The notes below the pieces were generated by a model. That model was not told the origin of the DNA. It was given only the letters and a program-made list of their open reading frames with translations, and ran no database searches. A stretch of 64,000 nucleotides of DNA, from NCBI GenBank assembly GCA_039029395.1, contig JBCCGG010000001.1, positions 248,001 to 312,000 of the forward strand, given 5' to 3'. The position numbers and the translations under genes are program-made. The DNA is from JBCCGG01 sp039029395 (GTDB lineage: Bacteria > Pseudomonadota > Alphaproteobacteria > Kiloniellales > JAKSDN01). Numbering within the stretch: the first letter of the stretch is position 1; the number at the start of each line of letters is the position of its first letter. Shown piece after piece: positions 1 through 7,607 of the stretch.

Positions 1-53
1 CCATCGCCATTAGCCTGCTCGACACGATGAATGGGGTAGCGACCAGCCGATGA
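1..53 (+). CDS. C-terminal end of an upstream gene (partial)
   Basis: A frame open from base 3 reads IAISLLDTMNGVATSR and then a TGA at 51-53. That stop overlaps the ATG of the following DMT transporter in an ATGA junction, the same arrangement used between many genes in this window. This suggests the tail of a co-transcribed upstream gene. Sixteen residues are too few to assign a family, and a chance open frame of this length is possible. Confidence 0.4.
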   Translation, partial: IAISLLDTMNGVATSR

Positions 54-985
54 CCAAGTCCGCGATCAACCGCACCATGGGGCCCTGGGAGTGGGGGCTG
101 CTGATCACCCTTTCCCTGCTATGGGGCGGCTCGTTCTTCTTCGCCGAGGTGGCGCTTTTTGAGCTGCCGGCCTTCACCGTGGTGCTCGCCCGGGTCGGCC
201 TGGCGGCCCTCGCCCTGCTCGCGGTCCTGGCGGCAAGCGGCCGCGCGATGCCGGCCGACCTGGGGCTTTGGGGGGCCTTCTTCGTCATGGCGGCGATCAA
301 CAACGCCATTCCCTTCAGCCTGATCGTCTGGGGCCAGACCCATATCGCGAGCGGTTTGGCGGCAATTCTCAACGCTACGACTCCGCTTTTCACGGTGGTC
401 ATTGCCCACCTGCTGACCGCCGACGAGAAGCTGACGCCGGGCCGCTTGTTGGGCGTGCTGCTGGGCCTGGCCGGGGTCGCGGTGATGATCGGGCCGGCTG
501 CCCTGGGCGGCCTCGGGCTCGATCTGCTGGCTCAGTTGGCGGTGCTGGCCGCCGCCGTTTCCTATGCCTTCGCCGGGATCTACGGCCGGCGCTTTCGTGC
601 GCTGCCGCCGCTCACGATCGCGACTGGCCAGGTCACCGCCAGCACGGTCCTGATCCTGCCGGTGGCACTTCTGGTCGACCAGCCGTGGCGCCTGCCATGG
701 CCGGGGGTGCAGACTTGGGCCTCCCTGGGCGGCCTGGCCCTGTTCAGCACGGCGCTCGCCTACGTGATCTACTTCCGCATTCTGAAGACCGCCGGTGCGA
801 CCAACCTGATGCTGGTGACCTTCCTGATTCCGGTCAGCGCGGTCCTGCTCGGCGTGACAATCCTGGGCGAGCACCTGACGTCCGGCCAAATCGCAGGCAT
901 GGCGCTGATCGCCTGTGGCCTGGCCGCGATCGACGGGCGGCTTCTGTCACCACTGAAACAAATGAAACCAAGATCAAAGGCCTAA
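50..985 (+). CDS. DMT superfamily (EamA) transporter
   Basis: The product is a 311-residue hydrophobic protein with about ten predicted membrane segments in two EamA-type halves. The first half begins with LLWGGSFFFAEVAL (about residues 23-36); the second contains the usual GEHLTSGQIAGMALIACG (about 272-289). Length and the basic C-terminal tail (PRSKA) match drug/metabolite exporters of the inner membrane, which export amino acids or other small metabolites. The substrate cannot be read from sequence. The start overlaps the stop of the preceding open frame, so it is probably the last gene of an operon. A second, distinct EamA protein lies at 40077-41024. Confidence 0.9.
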   Translation: MTKSAINRTMGPWEWGLLITLSLLWGGSFFFAEVALFELPAFTVVLARVGLAALALLAVLAASGRAMPADLGLWGAFFVMAAINNAIPFSLIVWGQTHIASGLAAILNATTPLFTVVIAHLLTADEKLTPGRLLGVLLGLAGVAVMIGPAALGGLGLDLLAQLAVLAAAVSYAFAGIYGRRFRALPPLTIATGQVTASTVLILPVALLVDQPWRLPWPGVQTWASLGGLALFSTALAYVIYFRILKTAGATNLMLVTFLIPVSAVLLGVTILGEHLTSGQIAGMALIACGLAAIDGRLLSPLKQMKPRSKA

Positions 986-1063
986 GACATCTTTAGGAAA
1001 CATCGGATCGCCAATTCGCCTGGTCAGGAACGACAGCTTGCGTGACGGAAAAGGAGATCCGCC

Positions 1064-1303
1064 ATGTTGTCCAAGGTCTGGCCGGTCGAGGAACCGGCAT
1101 ACAAGGCGCCCCGCGCCTATTTTCCGACCGAGATGCGCCGGGCCCTGGCCCGCGCCGGCGCGGCCTTTGTCCGGGCCGTGATCGGACAAGGGGCGGCGAT
1201 CGGCGCCGCCAGCCTGAACAGTCATCTGCTTCGGGATATCGGCATCGAGCACCCTTGTCGGGCCCGCAGCCGGGTTCAGGAAGGCGCTTCGTCCGGTGGC
1301 TGA
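1064..1303 (+). CDS. DUF1127-like small protein
   Basis: A 79-residue basic protein starts at an ATG 6 bases after an AAGGAG ribosome-binding site. Residues 51-63 read LNSHLLRDIGIEH, the signature of the DUF1127/YjiS-like family common in Alphaproteobacteria. Members are very small, arginine-rich, and in some species affect RNA turnover and phosphate or carbon metabolism. The N-terminal half is less typical and longer than the minimal family. The 3' end overlaps the end of the convergent gene at 1276-1782 by 28 bases. Confidence 0.65.
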   Translation: MLSKVWPVEEPAYKAPRAYFPTEMRRALARAGAAFVRAVIGQGAAIGAASLNSHLLRDIGIEHPCRARSRVQEGASSGG

Positions 1304-1782
1304 CCTAGCCAGCGATCCCAGGACACATCCCGCCCCGGATAGGCAATTCGTTTGAACGGCCAATCGCTCGCCAGCCAGCCGCGGAAGGCGGCGCCGAGAC
1401 GCTCGTCCAAGCCTTCAGCTAGGACGCTCGCGCGCACCCAATAGAAGGCCATGGCATCGTAGGCCGGGTCATCGCTTGGGTAGATGTAACAGCAGCCCAG
1501 GCACACCGCCTCGTCCGTCGACATCATGGTGTAGGCGAAGGAATGGCGCAGGCGGAACTCCCGCTGGTGCCAAGCGAGATCGATCAGATCGGTCTCCAGG
1601 GTCAGACCGTGGGGCCAGTTGGATCCCGGATTGAGCACGCCGACCAAATGGTCGGCGCTTGACATGACCGCGTCGTAGTCCTTGATCAGGTCGCCGACCG
1701 TGAGCGGGCGCAAGTGAAAGCCGTCGCCGTCCAGGCGCTCCGGCACCTCGAAGTCCGCTGGAACCATCGGACGGTGATACAC
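1276..1782 (-). CDS. GNAT-like N-acetyltransferase domain protein
   Basis: The 168-residue product has a layout seen in divergent GNAT proteins: an N-terminal HLRPLTVGDLIKDYDAV stretch resembling the first strand and helix of GNAT folds, a central YTMMSTDEAVCLGCCYIYPS strand pair, then AFYWVRASVLAEGLDERLG. The usual acetyl-CoA loop (Q/RxxGxG/A) is not clear, so activity is uncertain. It starts 3 bases after the stop of parE on the same strand and is probably translated from the parE transcript. Family call is moderate; function is unknown. Confidence 0.5.
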   Translation of the reverse strand: MYHRPMVPADFEVPERLDGDGFHLRPLTVGDLIKDYDAVMSSADHLVGVLNPGSNWPHGLTLETDLIDLAWHQREFRLRHSFAYTMMSTDEAVCLGCCYIYPSDDPAYDAMAFYWVRASVLAEGLDERLGAAFRGWLASDWPFKRIAYPGRDVSWDRWLGQPPDEAPS

Positions 1783-1785
1783 TAG

Positions 1786-3798
1786 CTACACGTCCAGCTC
1801 GTCGCTCTGCACGAAGCGGGCGTTTTCCTGTATGAACTGGAAGCGCAGCTCCGGCTTGCGGCCCATCAGGTGCTCGACCGCGAGTGACGAGCGTTTTTGG
1901 GCGCCGGCCGGGTCCGGGTCGTCTGGCTCGGAGATCGCCACCCTAAGCAGGGTACGCTTGGCCGGGTTCATGGTGGTTTCCTTTAGCTGGGCCGACGGCA
2001 TCTCGCCCAGGCCCTTGAAGCGGCTGATCTCGACCTTGGCCCGGCCGGTCAACTCCTTCTTCATCAGCTCGTCCTTGTGGGCCTCGTCCCGGGCGTAGAG
2101 CACCTTGCCGCCCTGGGCCAGGCGGTAGAGCGGCGGCTGGGCCAGGTAAAGCCGGCCGCTCTCGATCAGGCCCGGCATTTCCCGATAGAAGAAGGTCATC
2201 AGCAGAGAGGCGATGTGGGCGCCGTCCACATCGGCATCGGTCATGATGATGATGCGCTCGTAGCGCAGCTTATCCAGATCGAACTGGCCGCGCGTGCCAC
2301 AGCCCAGTGCCTGGGAGATGTCGGTGATCTCCTGGTTGGCCTTCTGCTTGTCCAGCGAGGCGCTGGCGACGTTGAGGATCTTGCCGCGCAGGGGCAGGAT
2401 CGCCTGGGTCTCCCGATTGCGCGCTTGCTTGGCCGAGCCGCCGGCCGAATCGCCCTCGACCAGGAAAATCTCGGTGTCCTCGGCCCGGTTGGCCGCGCAG
2501 TCGGCCAGCTTGCCGGGCAGGCGTAGCTTGCGGGTCGCGCTCTTTCGCTTCAGCTCCTTTTCCTGGCGCCGGCGCAGGCGCTCCTCGGCGCGCTCGACGA
2601 CCCGCTCGAGCAACAGACGGGCCCGTTCGGGATGGCCCGACAGCCAATGGTCAAAGTGGTCCTTGATCGAGGCCTCGACCAGCTTGGCGGCGATCGGCGA
2701 GGCCAGGCGATCCTTGGTCTGGCCTTGGAACTGAGGTTCCTGGATGAAGACCGAGAGCATGGCGGCCGCGCCGCCCAAAAGGTCGTCGGCCGTGACCTGT
2801 TGGGTCTTCTTCTGGCCGATCATCTCGCCGTAGCCTTTGAGGCCGCGCAGCAAGCCGGTCCGCAAGCCCTGCTCGTGGCTGCCGCCGTCGCCGGTCGGCA
2901 CGGTGTTGCAGTAGGAGCTGGTGAAGCCGTCCTCGTCAGATGGCCAGCTGACCGCCCACTCGACCCGGCCCTCGCCGTCGGGGAACTTGGCCTCGCCGAC
3001 GAAGGGATCGGGCGTCAGCGTCTTGCGGCTGCCCAAGGTAAAGGCGAGGAAATCGCGCAGTCCGTTGGGAAAATGCAGGACCTCGCTCTCGGGCACATCG
3101 GATTTATCGCCCAGCAGCTGTTTGGCGCAGGACCAGCGGATCTCGACGCCGCGAAACAGGTAGGCCTTGGAGCGCGCCATACGGTAAAGCCGCTCGGGCC
3201 GGAAATGGGTCGTGCCGCCGAAGATCTTGTGGTCGGGCTTGAAGGTGATCGTCGTGCCGCGCCGGTTGCGCACGGCGCCAGCCGACTTCAGCTTGCCGAG
3301 CGGCTTGCCCCGCTGATAGCTCTGCTGCCACAGCTTTTTGTCGCGCGCGACCTCGACCTCCAGCGTCTCGGCCAATGCGTTGACCACCGAGAGGCCGACC
3401 CCGTGCAGCCCACCAGCCGTGGCATAGGCTTTCTGGGAAAACTTGGCGCCTGAATGCAAGGTGGTGAGGATCACCTCCAGCGCCGATTTGGACTTGTATT
3501 TCGGGTGCTTGTCGACCGGGATCCCGCGGCCGTTGTCGCGCACCGTGACCTGATCGTCGGCCTCGAGCTCCAGCTCGATGCGGGTCGCTTGACCCGCCAC
3601 CGCTTCGTCCATGGCGTTGTCGAGCAGCTCGGCCACCAGATGGTGCAGCGCGCGCTCGTCGGTGCCGCCGATGTACATGCCGGGGCGCCGGCGAACCGGT
3701 TCGAGGCCCTCGAGTACCTCGATATCCTTGGCCGAGTATTCGTCGTTCATGCGCGTGCTGGGATCCTGGAACAGATCAGCGGTTTTACGTCTTGCCAC
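1786..3798 (-). CDS. parE: DNA topoisomerase IV subunit B (ParE)
   Basis: ParE is the ATPase subunit of topoisomerase IV, which with ParC decatenates replicated chromosomes. The GHKL ATPase elements are present: LLDNAMDEA, DNGRGIP and GGLHGVG. The TOPRIM domain shows LVEGDSAGGSA and TDADVDGAH. The protein ends in the ParE-type tail IQENARFVQSDELDV. At about 670 residues it has ParE rather than long-GyrB size. The frame stays open upstream, but the divergent thioesterase gene starts at 3893. I chose the GTG at 3798, 9 bases after AAGGG, giving an N-terminus of (M)ARRKTADLF; the ATG at 3816 is an alternative with a weaker ribosome-binding site. Confidence 0.95.
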   Translation of the reverse strand: MARRKTADLFQDPSTRMNDEYSAKDIEVLEGLEPVRRRPGMYIGGTDERALHHLVAELLDNAMDEAVAGQATRIELELEADDQVTVRDNGRGIPVDKHPKYKSKSALEVILTTLHSGAKFSQKAYATAGGLHGVGLSVVNALAETLEVEVARDKKLWQQSYQRGKPLGKLKSAGAVRNRRGTTITFKPDHKIFGGTTHFRPERLYRMARSKAYLFRGVEIRWSCAKQLLGDKSDVPESEVLHFPNGLRDFLAFTLGSRKTLTPDPFVGEAKFPDGEGRVEWAVSWPSDEDGFTSSYCNTVPTGDGGSHEQGLRTGLLRGLKGYGEMIGQKKTQQVTADDLLGGAAAMLSVFIQEPQFQGQTKDRLASPIAAKLVEASIKDHFDHWLSGHPERARLLLERVVERAEERLRRRQEKELKRKSATRKLRLPGKLADCAANRAEDTEIFLVEGDSAGGSAKQARNRETQAILPLRGKILNVASASLDKQKANQEITDISQALGCGTRGQFDLDKLRYERIIIMTDADVDGAHIASLLMTFFYREMPGLIESGRLYLAQPPLYRLAQGGKVLYARDEAHKDELMKKELTGRAKVEISRFKGLGEMPSAQLKETTMNPAKRTLLRVAISEPDDPDPAGAQKRSSLAVEHLMGRKPELRFQFIQENARFVQSDELDV

Positions 3799-3892
3799 GT
3801 TTCTTTGCCCTTGCATCGTACCCGACTCGGGCGTCACCCTAGGCATCAGGCTATAGCAGAAAAGTCGGCGAAATCCAGAGAGGCAAGGGAAG

Positions 3893-4294
3893 GTGGCGGA
3901 GAGGCAGGCCAAAGACGCGCCAAGCGGCGAGCTGACCACCCGTACGCTCGCCATGCCGGGCGAAGCCAATCCCAACGGCGACATCTTCGGCGGCTGGGTG
4001 CTTTCGGCCATGGACATTGCCGGCGGCATCAAGGCGGGCGAGCGGGCCCGGGGCCGGGTCGCCACGGTCGCGGTCGACGCGCTGACGTTCCACCGGCCGG
4101 TGCGGATCGGCGACGTGCTCTGCGTCTATGCCGATATTCTCAAGATCGGGCGCAGCTCGATCGCGGTTCAGCTCGAAGCCTGGGTGTTGCGCCACCTGAA
4201 GGGAACCCGTGAGCAGGTGACCGAGGGCCGCTTCACCTACGTGGCAATCGACGACAGCGGCCGGCCGCGACCGGTCGAGGGAGAGGGATCATGA
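3893..4294 (+). CDS. hotdog-fold acyl-CoA thioesterase (YciA-like)
   Basis: A 133-residue hotdog protein with the YciA/acyl-CoA hydrolase signature: ANPNGDIFGGWVLSAMDIAG (about 24-43), where the Asn/Asp and Gly-rich segment form the active-site helix, followed by VATVAVDALTFHRPVRIGD. The family hydrolyses acyl-CoA thioesters in the cytosol. It starts at a GTG preceded by AAGGGA. Its stop overlaps the ATG of the next gene (ATGA), and that gene overlaps the third in the same way, giving a three-gene operon. The 94-base gap to parE must hold both divergent promoters. Confidence 0.88.
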   Translation: MAERQAKDAPSGELTTRTLAMPGEANPNGDIFGGWVLSAMDIAGGIKAGERARGRVATVAVDALTFHRPVRIGDVLCVYADILKIGRSSIAVQLEAWVLRHLKGTREQVTEGRFTYVAIDDSGRPRPVEGEGS

Positions 4295-4650
4295 GGCTGC
4301 TCATCATCTGCCTGGGTCTCTTGGCGGCCGCGACAGCCTCGGCCGGCGAGGCCGACGTTGTCGCGGTCGAGGCCCACCGGGCGTCCGACGGCACCTGGCG
4401 CTTCGACGTCGCCGTGCGCCACGACGATACAGGCTGGGAGCACTACGCCGACCGCTGGGACGTTGTGGCGCCCGACGGCACGGTCCTGGGCGAGCGCGTG
4501 CTGCTCCATCCTCACGAGAACGAGCAGCCCTTTACCCGCTCGCTCGGCGGGGTCGTCGTGCCCGAAGGGGTTACCAAGGTCACCGTGCGCGCTCATGACA
4601 GCGAGCACGGCTTGGGCGGCCAGACCATGGAGGTCACGCTCGACGAATGA
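4291..4650 (+). CDS. hypothetical secreted protein
   Basis: A 119-residue protein with an N-terminal signal peptide (hydrophobic residues 3-17, likely cleavage after TASA at 18). The mature part is acidic and beta-rich, with patterns such as WRFDVAVRHDDTGWEHYADRW and a DGTVLGERVLLHPHENEQPF region, resembling a small immunoglobulin-like or superoxide-reductase-like beta domain; I do not recognise a named family. It is translationally coupled at both ends (ATGA) between a thioesterase and an FAD oxidoreductase. Probably periplasmic; function unknown. Confidence 0.75.
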   Translation: MRLLIICLGLLAAATASAGEADVVAVEAHRASDGTWRFDVAVRHDDTGWEHYADRWDVVAPDGTVLGERVLLHPHENEQPFTRSLGGVVVPEGVTKVTVRAHDSEHGLGGQTMEVTLDE

Positions 4651-5948
4651 CGACTGACGCCTTGCCCAAGGATGCCGAGGTCGTGGTCATCGGCGGCGGC
4701 GTGGTCGGCGCATCGATCGCTTACTTTCTGGCCAAGCGCGGCATTGCGGTGGCGCTTTGCGAGAAGGGCCGGATCGCGGGCGAGCAGTCGAGCCGCAACT
4801 GGGGCTGGATCCGCCAACAGGGCCGGGACGTCCGGGAGGTGCCGGCGATCCTGGAGAGCCTGAAGATCTGGCGCGGCCTGGAAGCCGAACTGGACGAGGA
4901 TGTGGGCTTTCGAAACAACGGCGTGCTCTATTTGGCCGAGAGCGAGGCGCAGCTCGCCGAACATGACGACTGGCTCGCGCTGGCAAAGACCCATGGGATC
5001 GACTCCCGGCGCCTCGGCAGGGCCGAGGTCGGCGAACTGCTCGGCCACAATGACCCGCCCTGGAAAGGCGGCCTCTATACGCCGAGCGACTGCCAGGCCG
5101 AGCCCGCCAAGGCGGTCCCGGCGATTGCCCGCGGCGTCGAGAAGCTGGGCGGCACGGTGATTACCAACTGCGCGGTGCGCGGCCTGCAGCGGGTCGGCGG
5201 GCGGGTCTCGGGCGTGGTCACAGAGCGCGGCGAAATCGCCTGCCATGCGGTGGTCTGCGCGGCCGGTGCCTGGGCCTCTCTATTCAACGGTAACCTGGGA
5301 TTTCGGTTGCCCCAGCTCAAGGTGCGCGGCTCTGTCGGGCGCACCGAACCGGCGCCGCAGGTGACCGAGGGCGCGCTGTCCGATTCGCACCTCTCCTTGA
5401 GGCGGCGCCAAGATGGCGGCTACACGATGGCCTATCCGGGGGTCACCCAATACGACATCGTGCCCGAGTCCTTCCGCTATCTGCGCGCCTTCCTGCCGCT
5501 CATCAGGCATAGCCGCCGTGGCCTCAAACTTAGGCTGGGCCGGCGTTTTGCCGAGGAGCTCGGCATCGCCCGGCGCTGGCAGCTCGACGAGACCACCCCC
5601 TTCGAGCAGGTCCGGGTGCTCGACCCCAAGCCGAACGAAAGATTCTTGGCCCAGGCCTTGGTGGAGGCCGGCGCGCGCTTTCCGTCTCTACGGGGTATCA
5701 AGTTCGTCGAGACCTGGGCCGGCATGATCGACGTCACGCCCGACGCGATTCCGGTGATCAGCCCGGTCGAGGCCTTGCCCGGTTACTTCATCGCCGCCGG
5801 GTTTTCGGGCCATGGTTTCGGCCTCGGGCCCGGCGCGGGCCTATTGATGGCCCAGCTGGTGGCCGGCGAAACCCCGGCGGTCGACATGACGCCGTTCCGC
5901 TACTCCCGCTTCATCGACGGCACGAAGATCGTGCCCGGCCACTACTAG
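4647..5948 (+). CDS. FAD-dependent oxidoreductase, DadA/glycine-oxidase family
   Basis: A 433-residue DAO-superfamily flavoenzyme. The dinucleotide-binding motif GGGVVGAS lies at 16-23, followed by the acidic strand end ALCEKGRIAGEQSSRNWGW typical of D-amino-acid dehydrogenases. Near the C-terminus a GMIDVTPDAIPVISPV segment and SGHGFGLGPGAG complete the FAD site. The family oxidises D-amino acids, N-methylated amino acids or related amines to imines or oxo acids. It is last in the operon with the thioesterase and secreted protein, and its end faces the aconitase X operon across 7 bases. Substrate unknown. Confidence 0.85.
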   Translation: MTTDALPKDAEVVVIGGGVVGASIAYFLAKRGIAVALCEKGRIAGEQSSRNWGWIRQQGRDVREVPAILESLKIWRGLEAELDEDVGFRNNGVLYLAESEAQLAEHDDWLALAKTHGIDSRRLGRAEVGELLGHNDPPWKGGLYTPSDCQAEPAKAVPAIARGVEKLGGTVITNCAVRGLQRVGGRVSGVVTERGEIACHAVVCAAGAWASLFNGNLGFRLPQLKVRGSVGRTEPAPQVTEGALSDSHLSLRRRQDGGYTMAYPGVTQYDIVPESFRYLRAFLPLIRHSRRGLKLRLGRRFAEELGIARRWQLDETTPFEQVRVLDPKPNERFLAQALVEAGARFPSLRGIKFVETWAGMIDVTPDAIPVISPVEALPGYFIAAGFSGHGFGLGPGAGLLMAQLVAGETPAVDMTPFRYSRFIDGTKIVPGHY

Positions 5949-5955
5949 GATCCGA

Positions 5956-6363
5956 CTAACCAAGCACTTTCAGTGTGCGGTGATCGGGATCGACCTCGAC
6001 CTGCGCGCCGCTCTCCACCAAGGCGGTGATGTGCTGATCGAAGCCGTCGAGCAGGGCGAGGCCGGCCAGAGCGGCGCCTTGGGCGAGCACCGGGTTGGTG
6101 CGGTTCATCACAAGGGCAGCCGGGGCCAGGCCGCTCGACACCATCTCGTTGAACATCCAAGCGCTGGCAACGCCGCCCTTGGCCCGGTCGAGAATTAGGA
6201 TCTTGCCCACATAGCTTTGGCCGAACAGCCGGTGGCTCGGGCGCGAGAAGATGCCTTTCAGGCGGTCCAGGTCATAGCGCGCGGAAAAGCCGTCGGTGGC
6301 CACCAGGGCTTCGCCGATCACGCGGGGCCCCATGGCCCGGGCGGCCCAATAAGTCGCTGTCAT
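5956..6363 (-). CDS. aconitase X swivel domain (small subunit, DUF126)
   Basis: The 135-residue product is the swivelling domain of an aconitase X enzyme: an R-x-I-GEALVATDGFSARYDLD N-terminus and a GKILILDRAKGG core. The start is the ATG at 6363, which overlaps the stop of the large-subunit gene (ATGA), so the two are translated together; in some organisms they are a single fused protein. Known aconitase X enzymes are dehydratases (cis-3-hydroxy-L-proline in bacteria, phosphomevalonate in archaea). The serine-rich loop commonly seen in this domain is replaced here by KGGVASAW, so substrate transfer by homology is unsafe. Confidence 0.8.
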   Translation of the reverse strand: MTATYWAARAMGPRVIGEALVATDGFSARYDLDRLKGIFSRPSHRLFGQSYVGKILILDRAKGGVASAWMFNEMVSSGLAPAALVMNRTNPVLAQGAALAGLALLDGFDQHITALVESGAQVEVDPDHRTLKVLG

Positions 6364-7607
6364 GGCGTGAGCCTCCCGGACAGGGCCGCCTCGACGCAAC
6401 GCTCCATGGAGGCGAGCGCAGGGTTGTAGCCGTAGCCGCCGATGATGTTCGCAAGCTTGGCCGAGTTGGTCACCAAGTTGCGCCAGCCGTTGGCCTGACC
6501 GATCTCGCGCGCATACATTTGGTAGAAGCAGACTCCCTCGAGGATCTGACCGCCGGCCGCTTCGATCTTCTGGGCGAGGCCCATGCGCCGGGCGGCGCTG
6601 GCGATCTCCTCGGTGGTGGCGGCCAGCAGGCTGGTGCCGGCGGCTAGGCTTTGGCCGTCGAGCAGACTGGCCAAGCGCTCGAGCTCGAGCAGGGAGATCT
6701 GTGGCGCGGCGAAAACCACCAGATCGACGTTGTCGTTCTCCATGGCGAAACTCGCAGCAAAGTCCTCAAGATCCTTAAGCCCGATCTCGATCGGCGCGCG
6801 GGCATCGGGCGCGCTGGCGGCTGCAAGGGTCGGTGCTTCCGGGGTCACCCCGACCACGTGGAACATGGGCGTCGAGCCGAAGCTGCCCAAGGCGGCGCCC
6901 AAATGCTTTAGGGCGTCCGAGCCGGGCGGTGCCTCAACGCCCTCGATAACCGGAATGTCCCAGTAGGACCGCAAAGCGCGGCCGATCACGCCGCCGAGCG
7001 CACCCCACTGGGTCAGCTCCTCAGGCTGGAAGGTCAAGCGAAAGCGGCTGCGCGCCAAGCGCGCCTGGTCCAGGTGCATGCCGTAGCGCGGCACCCGGCC
7101 GGTCAGGCCAGCCCAGAGCGCGGCGACACCGCCTTCGAAGTTGGAGCGCGCGCCGCACACTCCGTTGGCGTAGTTGACCGAGCCGGTGTCGCCGAAGGCC
7201 AGATGCTCGCCCAAGACCGGCGCCATGACGGTCTGGTAGTTGATGCAAGTGTTGGTCATGAGGCAGCCGAAGGCCTCGAGCGCGGCGACGATGCGCTGCT
7301 CCCGGGCCTCGGCATAGGCCGGTTGCTGAAGCTTGGCGCAGAGCCGCCGGTCGACGCCGCGCGGGTCTGTTACTGTCGGCACCCGGACCCGTCGCTCTGC
7401 TTCGGGATGAGCGGCCAGCCGCTCGAGCAGGGCCAGGCCGGCCTCGCCGACCGCTTCGCCATCGGCCATCAGGTGGGCCTGGGCGACCGGCACGAAATCC
7501 TCGGCGCCGAAGTAGCGCCCGACGATGGTCTGCTGCTCCAGGGCCATGCGGCGCGGCTCGCCGAGCGCGCCGGCCGCGATCGCTTGTTCCTCCTCGTTTA
7601 GCCTCAT
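6360..7607 (-). CDS. aconitase X catalytic domain (large subunit, DUF521)
   Basis: A 415-residue aconitase X catalytic subunit. Visible family features are an N-terminal QTIVGRYFGAEDFVPV region, the cysteine segment CLMTNTCINYQ, and a GSVNYANGVCGARSNFEGG block that carries active-site and Fe-S ligand residues in this superfamily. The chosen start, MRLNEEE at 7607, overlaps the stop of the ThDP enzyme upstream; an upstream extension of the frame runs over that gene and is rejected. With the 5956-6363 product it should form a cytosolic Fe-S dehydratase. It sits fourth in a five-gene operon whose other members do not occur in the known hydroxyproline pathway, so the substrate is open. Confidence 0.85.
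   Translation of the reverse strand: MRLNEEEQAIAAGALGEPRRMALEQQTIVGRYFGAEDFVPVAQAHLMADGEAVGEAGLALLERLAAHPEAERRVRVPTVTDPRGVDRRLCAKLQQPAYAEAREQRIVAALEAFGCLMTNTCINYQTVMAPVLGEHLAFGDTGSVNYANGVCGARSNFEGGVAALWAGLTGRVPRYGMHLDQARLARSRFRLTFQPEELTQWGALGGVIGRALRSYWDIPVIEGVEAPPGSDALKHLGAALGSFGSTPMFHVVGVTPEAPTLAAASAPDARAPIEIGLKDLEDFAASFAMENDNVDLVVFAAPQISLLELERLASLLDGQSLAAGTSLLAATTEEIASAARRMGLAQKIEAAGGQILEGVCFYQMYAREIGQANGWRNLVTNSAKLANIIGGYGYNPALASMERCVEAALSGRLTP

Noticed and set aside
3799..4065. N-terminal extension of ParE to 4065
   Set aside because: The frame is open, but the added residues are Pro/Ser/Ala-rich, unlike ParE, and overlap the divergent thioesterase gene. A better start with a ribosome-binding site is at 3798.
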